64,000 nt of DNA from Myxococcales bacterium (GTDB lineage: Bacteria > Myxococcota_A > Bradymonadia > UBA7976 > UBA1532). The position numbers and the translations under genes are program-made. The notes under the pieces are model-generated. The model saw only the letters and a list, made by a program, of their open reading frames with translations. It did not search any database and was not told the origin of the DNA. The stretch covers positions 682,001-746,000 of the forward strand of contig JACKDL010000001.1 in the NCBI GenBank assembly GCA_020633555.1. Direction: 5' to 3'. Shown in pieces: positions 45,437 to 57,900 of the stretch (positions are counted from its first letter, which is position 1; each line of letters starts with the position of its first letter).

Positions 45437-46888
45437 GTGGTCTTCACCACCCCCCAGTTCGTGGCGTTCTTCGTCCTGTTCTTCGGCGCCTGGCTCGCCC
45501 TGCCGCGCCGCGCGCGCAAGCCCCTGCTGCTGGTGGGCAGCTACCTGTTCTACGGGAGCTGGAACCCCCACTTCCTGTGGCTGATCTTCGGCTCCACCCT
45601 GCTGGACTTCGCCGTGGGGCGCGCGGTGCACCGCAGCGCCGATCCCCGCCGGCGCAAGCAGCTCGTCACCCTGTCGGTGGTGGGCAACCTGGGCGTGCTG
45701 GCCTTCTTCAAGTACTTCGACTTCTTCGTCGGCTCGGCGGTGCAGGGGCTCAACGCCCTGGGGCTGGATGCCAGCGCGCCGGTGCTGGAGGTGGTGCTGC
45801 CCGTGGGCATCAGCTTCTACACCTTCCAGACCATGAGCTACACCATCGACATCTACCGGGGGCAGCTCGAACCCAGCGACGACTTCGTGGACTTTGCGCT
45901 GTACGTCAGCTTCTTCCCGCAGCTCGTGGCCGGCCCCATCGAGCGCGCGAAGCACCTGCTGCCGCAGCTCAAGGACCTGGCGCAGAACCGCGCCGACTGG
46001 AGCGGCCTGGGCCTCATCGCCCTCGGCGCCTTCAAGAAGGTGGCCATCGCCGACAACATGGCCGCGCTGGTGGAGCTCACCTACACGCAGCCCGAGCAGG
46101 CCTGGGCGCCGGCCCTGTGGATCGGCACCTACGCCTTCGCCATCCAGATCTACTGCGACTTCTCGGGCTACTCCGACATCGCCGTGGGCCTGGGGCGGCT
46201 CATGGGCCTGGACATCATCCAGAACTTCCGCTCGCCGTACGCCGCAGCCGGGCCCTCGGAGTTCTGGCGTCGCTGGCACATCAGCCTGTCGAGCTGGCTG
46301 CGCGACTACCTGTACATCCCGCTGGGCGGCAACCGCGGCGGCTGGGTGGGCGTGCGGCGCAACCTCATGCTCACCATGCTGTTGGGGGGGCTGTGGCACG
46401 GGGCAGCGTGGAACTTCGTGCTCTGGGGCTTCTGGCACGGCGCGCTGCTCATCGCCTTCCGGGCCGAGCGGCTGAACGCCTGGGGGGCGCGGCTGGCGCA
46501 GGGCTGGACCCGGCTGCCCACCGCGCTGGTGCGGCGGCTGGTGTTCTTCCACCTGGTGGCGCTGGGCTGGGCCCTGTTCCGGGCCGAGTCCCTCGCGGAC
46601 TGCGCGACCCTGTTCGGTGCCCTGCTGTCCCCCGACGCCCTGGCGTGGGGGCCTTGGCTCCAGGCGGTCACCGCCTCGGGCGAGGCGCCGTACCTGCTGG
46701 GCATGGGCGCGGTCGCGCTGACGGTGTTCATCAGCCAGAACCTCTGGGCGGTGGGCAGCGACGACGTGGTGGCCCGGGTCTGGCGGGGCCCCGTAGGCCT
46801 GCGCGTCGCCTTCACCGCGACCCTGATCTACGCCGCCGCGGTGCTGTCGCCTGAGGCGCCGCCGCCCTTCATCTACTTCCAGTTCTGA
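45437..46888 (+). CDS. MBOAT acyltransferase (AlgI/DltB-like)
   Basis: A 483-residue polytopic membrane acyltransferase. Family blocks are LPVGISFYTFQTMSYTIDIYRG, FPQLVAGPIERA, QIYCDFSGYSDIA, FWRRWHISLSSWLRDYLYIPLGG and GLWHGAAWNF, where the active His (~319) sits. It moves an acyl group across the inner membrane to a sugar or lipid acceptor together with the SGNH protein. The GTG start is 1 nt after the previous stop. Confidence 0.93.
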   Translation: MVFTTPQFVAFFVLFFGAWLALPRRARKPLLLVGSYLFYGSWNPHFLWLIFGSTLLDFAVGRAVHRSADPRRRKQLVTLSVVGNLGVLAFFKYFDFFVGSAVQGLNALGLDASAPVLEVVLPVGISFYTFQTMSYTIDIYRGQLEPSDDFVDFALYVSFFPQLVAGPIERAKHLLPQLKDLAQNRADWSGLGLIALGAFKKVAIADNMAALVELTYTQPEQAWAPALWIGTYAFAIQIYCDFSGYSDIAVGLGRLMGLDIIQNFRSPYAAAGPSEFWRRWHISLSSWLRDYLYIPLGGNRGGWVGVRRNLMLTMLLGGLWHGAAWNFVLWGFWHGALLIAFRAERLNAWGARLAQGWTRLPTALVRRLVFFHLVALGWALFRAESLADCATLFGALLSPDALAWGPWLQAVTASGEAPYLLGMGAVALTVFISQNLWAVGSDDVVARVWRGPVGLRVAFTATLIYAAAVLSPEAPPPFIYFQF

Positions 46889-49647
46889 GGCCAACGACGG
46901 CAGGGTCGGCGGCCCCTTCCGCCCCTGGCCCGGCCCCTGCTAGGGTCGCCCCCTGAACATGGCCACACCGCGGGGGCGGATGAGCACTTCGGACGAGACC
47001 CTGTACCTCGTCGACGGCTCCGGGTTCATTTTCCGGGCCTACTACGGGATCCGCGCGCCCATGTCGGCGCTGGACGGCACGCCGACCAACGCGGTCTACG
47101 GCTTCACGCGCTTGCTGCTGAACGTCATCCGCGATCGGGAGCCCACCCACATCGCCGTGGTGTTCGACCCCTCGGGGCCCTCGTTCCGGGCGGATCTGTA
47201 CCCCGAGTACAAGGCCAACCGGACCGAGCCCCCCGACGACCTGCGGCCGCAGTTCAACCTGTGCCGCGAGGCCGTCCGCGCCCTGGGGATCCCGGCGCTC
47301 GAGGTCGCGCGCTACGAGGCGGACGACGTCATCGGCACCCTCGCCCGCCGCTGGAACGCCCGCGCCGACAGCCACCGCTGCGTCATCGTCACCGCCGACA
47401 AGGACATGATGCAGCTCGTGGACGAGCGCACCCTGCTTTGGGACGGCAAGGAGAAGGAGACCGACCGCGAGGGGGTCATCGAGCGCTTCGGGGTCCCCCC
47501 CGAGCGGGTGATCGACGTGCTGGGCCTGGCGGGCGACAGCTCCGACAACATCCCCGGGGTGCCGGGCATCGGCGAGAAGACGGCCGCGAAGCTGCTGGCC
47601 GAGCACGACGGCATGGAGGCGCTGCTCGCGGCCGCCTCGACCATCAAGGGCAAGCGGGGCGAGAACCTGCAGGCCTTCGCCGAGCAGGCCCGCCTGAGCT
47701 ACCGCCTGGCCACCATCGAGACAGAGGCTCCCCTGGCGGTGGACTTCGCGAGCCTGGCGCTCACGCCCCACGATCCCGACGTGCTGGCGCCCTTCCTGCG
47801 GCGGCTGAACTTCAAGCGCTTCCTCAAGGAGTTCAAGCTCGAGGATCACGCCATCCAGGGCATCGATCGCTCGGGCTACGTGCCCGTGCTGACGCTGGCC
47901 GAGCTGAACAAGGCGCTGGGCAAGATCCGCAAGGCCGGCCGGCTGTCCTTCGACCTCGAGACCACCAGCCTGTCCACCCACGACGCCGAGCTGGTCGGTG
48001 TGGCCCTGTGCTGGGCCCCCGGCGAGGCGGTCTATGTGCCGGTGGGGCACCGCTACGACGGCGCGCCCAAGCAGCTCGCCGTGGACGAGGTGCTCGCGGC
48101 GCTGAAGCCGCTGCTCGAAGACTGGACCCTGCCCAAGTACGGCCAGAACCTGAAGTACGAGTGGCAGGTGCTGCGCAAGTACGGCGTCGAGCTCACCGGC
48201 GTGGCCGCCGACAGCATGCTCACGGCCTACCTGCTCGACCCGAACCGCCAGCGCTACGGCATCGACGAGCTGTCCCTCGACCTGCTCGAACACTCGATGA
48301 TCTCGTTCAGCCAGGTCACGGGCACCAAGCGGCCGGCGGATCACGAGTTTGTGGGCGTCGACATCGCCGACGCCACCACCTACGCCGCCGAGGACGCCGA
48401 CGTCGCCCTGCAGCTCTGCGACAAGCTGGGGCCACAGCTCGCCGCCCAGCCTGAGCTCGACACGCTCAACCGGACCCTCGAGGTGCCGCTGTCGGAGCTG
48501 CTGAGCCGCATGGAGTACACCGGAGTCCGAGTGGACGGCGATCTGCTCCGGGCCCAGTCCAAGGACTTCGGCGCGCGGCTGGATGTCATCGAGGCCGCCA
48601 TCTACGAGGCGGCCGGTGGCGAGTTCACCATCGACAGCCCCAAACAGCTCGGCGACATCCTCTTCGACAAGCTGGGGCTCACCCCCGGCAAGAAGACCGA
48701 GAAGGGCGCGCGCTCCACGGACGCCCAGGTGCTGCGGGACCTCCGGGCCGAGCACCCCCTGCCCGGCCTGATCCTCGACTACCGGCACCTGAGCAAGCTG
48801 CGCAGCACCTACCTCGACACGCTGCCCGACCTGATCCACCCCAAGACCGGGCGCGTGCACAGCAACTTCCGGCAGGCCGTGGCCGCCACGGGGCGCATCT
48901 CGAGCAGCGATCCGAACCTGCAGAACATCCCCATCAAGACCGACGAGGGCCGCCAGATCCGCCGGGCCTTCATCACCGATCCGGGCTGGAAGCTCATCAG
49001 CGCCGACTACAGCCAGGTGGAGCTGCGGCTGCTGGCCCACTACGCCGAGGCCGACAGCCTGATCGACGCCTTCGTGAACGGCATCGACATCCACACGCGC
49101 ACGGCGGCCGACGTGTTCGAGGTGCCGCTGGAGAAGGTCACCTCGGACCAGCGGCGCCAGGCGAAGGCCATCAACTACGGGCTCATGTATGGCATGAGCG
49201 GTCACCGGCTCGCCGCCGAGCTCGGCATCGATCGCCGCGAGGCCAACGCCATCCGCACCCGGTACTTCAAGACCTATGCGGGCGTGAAGCGCTACCTGGA
49301 TCAGGCCGTGGAGGAGGCCCGTGAGACGCAGGCCACCCGCACGCTGTTCGGTCGGGTGCGTCCCCTGCCCGACATCAACGCGCGCCGCTGGCACGTGAAG
49401 CAGGCCGCCGAGCGGCTGGCCATCAACACCCCCATCCAGGGCAGCGCCGCCGACATCCTGAAGCGCGCCATGCTGGGCCTGGACGCCGCGCTGCGGGGCA
49501 AGGGGCTGCAAGCCCGCATGGTGCTGACCGTGCACGACGAGCTGGTGCTCGAGGCCCCCGAGGCCGAGGTTGACACCGTGAAGGCGCTGCTGCGGACTGA
49601 GATGGAGGGGGCCGCAAAGTTGCGGGTGCCCCTCGAGGTCGAGGTGG

Positions 49648-51524
<1,877 letters not shown>

Positions 51525-51528
<4 letters not shown>

Positions 51529-52415
51529 GCCCGCGTCGCCTCGCCTGGGTGGCGCTGCTGGCGGTGGCGTGCAAGGCGCAGCCTCCCGAGCCCCAGACGC
51601 CGCCCACGCCGGTGGTGCCGAACTCGGCCCCATCCGTCGCGGCCAGCAACCCGCCGGTGGCGCCCAGCACCACGGCCGCCACCGCCCGCCACCACCGCGA
51701 GCCCGGCACCGAGGCGCAGCTCGTGGGCCTGCAGGAAGCGGGCGCCGCGCTCGCCCGGGGTGATCAGGCGGGTGCCGTGGCGCGCTATGAAACCGTGCTC
51801 GCGGGACCACCCACCGGGGCCGCTGTCAGCGCAGGATTGGCCGCGGCCAGCCTGCTCGAGGTCGACGAACCCGCCGCTGCCGAGGCCCTGTACCTGAAGA
51901 CGCTGGCCATCGCCGGCGACGTGCCCGAGGCCCACTTCGCCGCCGGCCGCTTCTTCGGCGGGCGCCGGGACAGCGTGCGGGCCATCCGGCACCTGAAGCA
52001 GGCCCTCGACCTCGAGCCCGACTTCCTGCCCGCCTACCCGCTGCTGGGCGGCCTGCTCGTGGCAGGCGGCCGCCAAGAGGAGGCGGCGCAGCGCATGGTG
52101 GTCTACGAACAGCGGCTGAACCGGCTGCTGCGCCACGTGCGCGAGGCCGAGCGCAGCGCCGAGGAGCGCGCCGGGATCCTGGAGCTGCTCAGCTACATCG
52201 ACGACGAGCGCGCGCTCCAGGCCGTGATCGACCGCCTGAAGGACGGCTCGCCGGCGGTGCGCATGGCCGCCGGCGGCGCGCTGGTGGATCTGGCCAGCCC
52301 CGAGGCGGTCACGGCCCTCGCCCAGGCCGTGGTGCAGGAGGAGCAGCCGGTGGTCCGCGAGATGCTCACCTCGGCCCTCCGGCAGGCCCGCGCCGCCCTC
52401 GCCTCCCAGCCCTGA
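51525..52415 (+). CDS. TPR/HEAT-repeat lipoprotein
   Basis: A 296-residue lipoprotein with signal ending LLAVAC and a Pro/Ser/Ala linker. TPR-like helices (~65-190, e.g. ALARGDQAGAVARYE) are followed by HEAT-like repeats (~215-290, e.g. ALQAVIDRLKDGSPAVRMAAGGAL). It is a scaffold type of protein. It overlaps the histidine kinase by ATGA and lies 26 nt before the CHAT-like gene. Confidence 0.75.
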
Positions 52416-52441
52416 CACAACCCTTCGACCCAGGAGCCCCC

Positions 52442-54850
52442 GTGAACCCACTGTCGGTGACCCTGCTCGCTCGCGCTGCCGGTCAACTGGAGATCCGCCT
52501 GGAGGACGGCGGGCCCCCCATGGTGTGCCAGACCCCCGAGCCCGACCTGGAGCTGCTGGAGGACCTGCATGGGCAGGTGGCCTCGGGCCAGGCGCCCCCC
52601 GCCGCCGTGGGCGCCATGGCCGACCTGCTGGGCCGCTTGCTGTTCGCGGGCGAGGCCGGTGAGGCGCTCCGCGAGGCCCTGGATCAGGATCCGGAGCGGC
52701 TCATCCTCCTGGCCACCGACGACCAGCACGCGCGCTGGCCCTGGGAGCTCGCCCGCGACCCCATCACCGGCCACCAGCCGGTGCTCGACGGGGCCGGCCT
52801 GGTCCGCGTGGGCGGCGCGCCGGTGACCGAGCGCACGTACGGCCCCAGGGCCGTGCTCGTGGTGCCCGGTCAGCGAGGCCAGGCGCGCCTGGACGCCCTG
52901 GAGTCGGCCACCCGCCACGTCGCGCGCAAGAACGGCATCGAGGTGTTCCCAGCCGATCCGCCCACGGGCCCGGGCGTCCGCAGACAGCTCGCGCTGGGGG
53001 CCACCGTGGTCCACCTGGACGCCGACAGCCGTGGCGGCACCGTGGACCTCGACGACGGCGCCGTGCCCGTGGAGCGGCTGGGGCTGGACGAGGGCACCTG
53101 GCTCGTGGTCCTGGGCGGCGCCGAGACCACTAAGGACGCCGCGATGGCCCTGCGCGAGGCCGGCGTGCCCCTGGTGCTCGGGCGGCAGATGGAGCTGAAG
53201 CCCCACGAGACCGGCGCCATCGACCGTGAGCTGTACCGGGCGTTGGCCACCGGCGCGTCCGCGGTGGACGCCACCCGTCGGGTGCGGCGGGCGCTCGCCC
53301 GGCTCGCTGGGCGAAGTGACGGGCGTTGGGCCGGGCTCACCCTCTGGGCCGCGCCCCCGATCCCCGGCGAAGCCTGCGAGGCCACCCGAGCCTTCCCGCC
53401 CCCCCAGCACACCGCGGGTGCGGTCGACCTGGGCACTACGGGGCGCAGCGCCGAGGCCCCGGCGCCGGTCCCAGTGCGGCCCGGTGGGGTGCCGATGCCC
53501 GCGGCCGCCTTCGTCCGCCAGACCATCCGCCAGCTCCGGGACGCCCCCCCTGATCAGGTCGATTCCGAGCTCGCCGGCCGGGCCGCGGCCCTGCGCCTGC
53601 TCGGCTCCCAACTCGCCGAGACCACCGAGGCCGACGGCCTGGCGGCCGACCAGCGGGTGGCCCACCTGGCCGATCGCTTCGTGGCCGGCCTCGGTCGCGC
53701 GGATCTGCCCCTGCAGGCCCCAGCGGACCTGAGCGACCGGCTCGAGGCTGCGTGTGGGCAGGCCTGCCTGTCGGCCACCGATCTCAGCCGGGCTGCCCAC
53801 GGGGTGCTCGCCGGTGCGGCCGTTCAGCTCGTCGGCGCGGACGGTGCCGATCCGCTCGAGGCGGCGCAGGCCCTCTGCGAAGGCGGCTTCGGCTACTGGC
53901 TCCAATGGGCCGAGCCCGACGCCGGCACGCCCCTGGTGGGTGGCCCGGCGGGCCCGGGCTGGCTCGTGGCGCTGGCGCGGATGGCCTGGCGCCGCGACGA
54001 GCTTGACGTGGAGCACCCCGAGCAGCCGCCCGCGCGCACGCGGATGCCGCTGGTGGTACGCCGCCGAGCGGGATGGGCCCACTTCCCGGGCGGCTGGCTG
54101 GTGGTCGACACCCGGCGCTGGCCCCTGGCGGAGATCGAGCGCGCCCTGCGCGCCGTCGAGGCCGGGGCGGTGAGCACCCTCGGCGAGGACGGTCGCCCTT
54201 GGCGCCTGCCGCTCCCGGCCGATCTGCGGCTGCTGCTCGTCGGTGATCGCAGCGCCTGGCCGGGGGTGCCCCGCTTCCGGGTGCGCCCCGGTACGCTCCC
54301 GTCCGAGGTCGCCCGCGCGCTCCGGGTCGCGGAGGGCCGGCTCGGCCCCGCCGAGGATCCGGGGATGACCACCGCCCGGCACACCGTGGCGGAGCAGGTG
54401 GTGGCGACGCTGCGCCTGTTGCGGGTCTGGCTGCCGGTGCCGGCCGCCACCGTGGACGGCGCCGTCGCCTACGCCATCCAGCGGGGCCCGGCGGCCGAGG
54501 GCACGTTGGACGACACGCTGCGCGCGTGGCTGGGCGAGCACCTGCGGAGCCTGCCCGGCGACCACCGCGCAGCCCTGGCCGAGTGGTTCCTTGGCCAGCC
54601 CGGCCGGATGCTGGCGCTGATGGCCCAGGGCGACGAGGAGGCGCTCGATCGCGAGCTTCTGTGCCGGCTGGGCGAGCACCTGGATCGCGACGCGCCCGTG
54701 ACCACGCCCCGGGTGGCCGACGCCGCCCGGTTCGTCGGCCTCTCGGGCGGACGCCTGGTGACCACGGTGGCGGAGTGGACGAAGGCGCCGGGCCTCACCC
54801 TGGCGGCGCCCTGCCCTGGCACCGCAGCGCTGCTTCGACAGGGGCGGTGA
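52442..54850 (+). CDS. Degenerate CHAT-like protein
   Basis: An 802-residue cytoplasmic-looking protein. Residues ~85-290 resemble the CHAT (caspase-like) fold: LLATDDQHARWPWELARDP, then GATVVHLDADSRGGTVDLDDG, LVVLGGAE, LREAGVPLVLG and LYRALATGASAVDATRRVRRAL. The usual catalytic His (in a GHG stretch) and Cys (in an L-x-A-C stretch) are absent. Active CHAT would read xxHFAGHG, and here the positions hold Asp/Ser and Gly/Ala. The last ~500 residues are helical and of unknown family. GTG start with AGGAG 5 nt upstream. Possibly a regulatory pseudoprotease. Confidence 0.6.
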   Translation: MNPLSVTLLARAAGQLEIRLEDGGPPMVCQTPEPDLELLEDLHGQVASGQAPPAAVGAMADLLGRLLFAGEAGEALREALDQDPERLILLATDDQHARWPWELARDPITGHQPVLDGAGLVRVGGAPVTERTYGPRAVLVVPGQRGQARLDALESATRHVARKNGIEVFPADPPTGPGVRRQLALGATVVHLDADSRGGTVDLDDGAVPVERLGLDEGTWLVVLGGAETTKDAAMALREAGVPLVLGRQMELKPHETGAIDRELYRALATGASAVDATRRVRRALARLAGRSDGRWAGLTLWAAPPIPGEACEATRAFPPPQHTAGAVDLGTTGRSAEAPAPVPVRPGGVPMPAAAFVRQTIRQLRDAPPDQVDSELAGRAAALRLLGSQLAETTEADGLAADQRVAHLADRFVAGLGRADLPLQAPADLSDRLEAACGQACLSATDLSRAAHGVLAGAAVQLVGADGADPLEAAQALCEGGFGYWLQWAEPDAGTPLVGGPAGPGWLVALARMAWRRDELDVEHPEQPPARTRMPLVVRRRAGWAHFPGGWLVVDTRRWPLAEIERALRAVEAGAVSTLGEDGRPWRLPLPADLRLLLVGDRSAWPGVPRFRVRPGTLPSEVARALRVAEGRLGPAEDPGMTTARHTVAEQVVATLRLLRVWLPVPAATVDGAVAYAIQRGPAAEGTLDDTLRAWLGEHLRSLPGDHRAALAEWFLGQPGRMLALMAQGDEEALDRELLCRLGEHLDRDAPVTTPRVADAARFVGLSGGRLVTTVAEWTKAPGLTLAAPCPGTAALLRQGR

Positions 54851-54868
54851 GCGGGGGTCGACCCCCGC
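54851..54868. terminator. Palindromic hairpin between convergent genes
   Basis: GCGGGGG TCGA CCCCCGC, a perfect 7-bp stem with a 4-nt loop, directly after the CHAT-like stop and 55 nt beyond the stop of the opposing gene. No T-run. Probably a bidirectional transcription end. Confidence 0.45.
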
Positions 54869-54923
54869 CCTGGCGGTACGGTCCTGGTGAAGGGCGCCGC
54901 CGGGCCCGAGGCCCGCGAGCCGG

Positions 54924-57900
54924 CTACTGGAGCCGGCGGATCACCTGCAGCGCTTGCTCGTAGATGGCCAGCCCGCCGATCTCCACCACCGTGGAGAGGG
55001 CGGTGTCCACCACATACAGGCGGTCATCGCCCGGCGACCAGCGCATCTCCTGCGGCACGATGGCGGCGTCCACCAGACGCTGCGTCTGCAGGCCAGCGCG
55101 CAGATCGAACTGCCACGCCGCGTCGATGAGGTGCGGCAGCGAGCCCTCGGGCACCCCGCCGCTCCCCGCCCAGCTCCCCAGCCGCAGCCGGAACCACTCG
55201 TTCTCGAACAGCTCGCCCAGCCGCAGCCGGCCCACGCGGCCGGCCGCCAGGCGGCCCTCGTCCACAGCGCACTCGCCCCCGCGGGTCACCCAGGGGTGGC
55301 GGTAGCCCGAGCGCGTGCCGGTGAGCAGCCACTGGTCGTGGCCGACGCGGATCCGGTAGTTCACGAACTGGGCGGCGCACACGAAGGGCGGCGCGGGCGG
55401 CGCGGGGGCCAGCGTCGGCGCCGGCTCACGGGCGCCGCGCGGGAGCTGGCAGCGCTCCACCCCGTCATCGCCTTGGGCGCAGTAGGTCTCCCGCCGGTCC
55501 GGCGCCAGCACGAGCTTGCGGGCCGTCAGCGCCACCACGCGGTAGCGCAGCGGCTCCCGGGCCAGGCTCGGGTTCTGGGCCAGCACGGGCTCGAAGGGCT
55601 GGCACAGCTCGCTCTCCTGCGCCTCCACGGTGGCCGCACGGAAGCGATCGATGAGGACCACGTCGCCGATCTCGACGCCCCGCCCGCAGAAGTCCGTCTC
55701 GTAGTCCACCAGGGTCCACCCGTCGACGATCTGCCCATCGAGATCGGTGACCTGAGTGCGCCCGCCGTGCAGACCCGTGCGGCTCTCAGTCCCCGGCAGC
55801 TCCCCTTCGAACGCCACCGTGAACGTGCCCGCGATGATCCGCGACGGATCGTCCTCCACCACCTGCACCGCCGGCACGGCCTCGACCCGGTCGGGGTCTC
55901 GGGCGGCCGCCGCCTCCGCGGTCTCCAGGCTGCCATCGGCCGTGCTGCCGGCCGGAACGCACGCCTCGTTGTCGTTGGGCAGGCACAGCAGCGGATGCCG
56001 GGCGCGATCCAACGACACCGCGTTGCCGTTGATGGCCAGGCGAGGGGTCGCCGTGATCATGTTGGTGCGCGCGAAGGCCGAGCCCAACACGTTGGCCTCG
56101 GCGTGCAAGACCTGCCGCTGGTCGAGGGGCGCCACAAGCTGCAGGTCGTCGTTGCCCGGCGCGCTGGGCGCGCCCGCCCGGATCGCCTCGGCCCCTTCGA
56201 CGGGCGTCTCGACGCGCCGGAAGGTCCGGGCGGTGTTGGCATCCACGACGCGCCAGATCTCGCCCTCGCCCACCAGGTTGTCGATGGAGAACGACCCCGC
56301 GATGGGCTCGACGTCCACGGCGGCGCCCTCGTCCACGGTGTAAGCGCGCGCCTGGGTGGTGCGCTCCCCGCCCACCTCGGCCTCATAGAGCCGCACGAAG
56401 ACCGGCTGCCCGTCGTCGGTGAGGATGGGCGTGGGCGCGGTGATCTCCACCGAGCGCAGGGTGGTGTCGGCGCCGATCACCAGCAACGAAGCCTCGTCGT
56501 CGTACTGGCGCAGCGCCATCTGCTGTGCGGCGGCCGGCAGCCGGATCCGCTCGGGCCGAGCCTGCGGGGCGTCCAGGTCCACCCGCACCAGGCCGCCGCC
56601 CGACTCCAGGGCGTAGAGGAAGCGTCGCACGCCCGTCGGCAGCGGCACCTCGGCCACCAGGAGCTGCCGGGGCCCGACCTGCTCGGCGTCGGGGCTCTCG
56701 GAGTCGTCATCGGCGGCGTAGCAGTCGCCCACGTCGTCCAGGTCCACCAGACCGTCGCCGTCGTTGTCAATGCCGTCGCTGCACCGCCGCGGCCGCTCGA
56801 AGTCGAAGCGCTCGGCCGCGTTGACGTCGCCGCAGCCTGGATCCTCGCCGTCCACCAGGCCGTCGAGGTCATCGTCGACGCCGTTGTAGCAGGGGTCGTC
56901 GTCCCCAACCCGCGGCAGCCCCCGGCCCTCCAGGCAGGTCAGCGGATCGGCGCAGGCGGCGCAGTCGCTGTCGGCGCCGTCCACCGCGCCGTCGCCATCG
57001 TTGTCGTCGCCGTCGCCGCAGGAGGGCAGCGCACAACGGGCCCCGGCCTCGGCGCACCAACTCGGCGGGTTGGCGCCAACGCAGACCGTGGCCGCCAGCA
57101 CACACCGCCCGATCTCCGCCCCGGCGGCCGACGACTCGTCGTCGTCCGCCTCGCTGCGGCAGTCCGGATCCGCCCGATCCACGCGCCCGTCCCCGTCGTT
57201 GTCCACGCCATCCGCGCAGGCGGGGGGCGGCCTCTCCCAGTCCACGGCCAGGGCACAAGCCGCGGGATCGCCGCAACCTTCGGCGGCGCAGTCAGGATCC
57301 TCACCGTCCACGAGCCCGTCGCCGTCGTTGTCCGCGCCGTCGGCGCACTCCGGGCGCTTGGGGCAGCCGGGGACGGCCGCCTCGCTGCCCACTGCGTCGG
57401 CGCAGTCGGGATCAGCGCGATCCACCAGGCCGTCGCCGTCGTCATCCACCCCGTTGACGCAGCTCGTGTCGTCCACGGGGTCCACGCGGCGGACCAGGTA
57501 GCCGTCACTGCAGGCGTCAGCGCCGCTCAGCGCAATCCAGCCGGTCTCGGCCGCTGCCCCCGTCGTCGGATCCAGCGCGATCACGCTGATCAGCGGGGCA
57601 CGGGCGTGTCCGACGAACAACGTGCGCCCGTCCGGGCTCACCGCCAGCTTCCCGGGCGCAGCGACCGCGCCGTCCGGGCCGGTCACGGCGATGGGCTCAC
57701 CCAACACGTCCTCGGCGGTGGAGTCCTGCAGGCGGTCCAGGTGGACCGGCAGCACGAGGCCTGCGTTCGGGGCGGCGATCCACGCCATGGGCGGGCGCCC
57801 GAAGTCGGGGGCCACGGCGTCGACGGACGGCCAGGTGACCGCCGCCAGCAAGGGCGCGACGCCAAGCTCAACCCGCAGGTTCCCGGCGACGTGCGACTCA

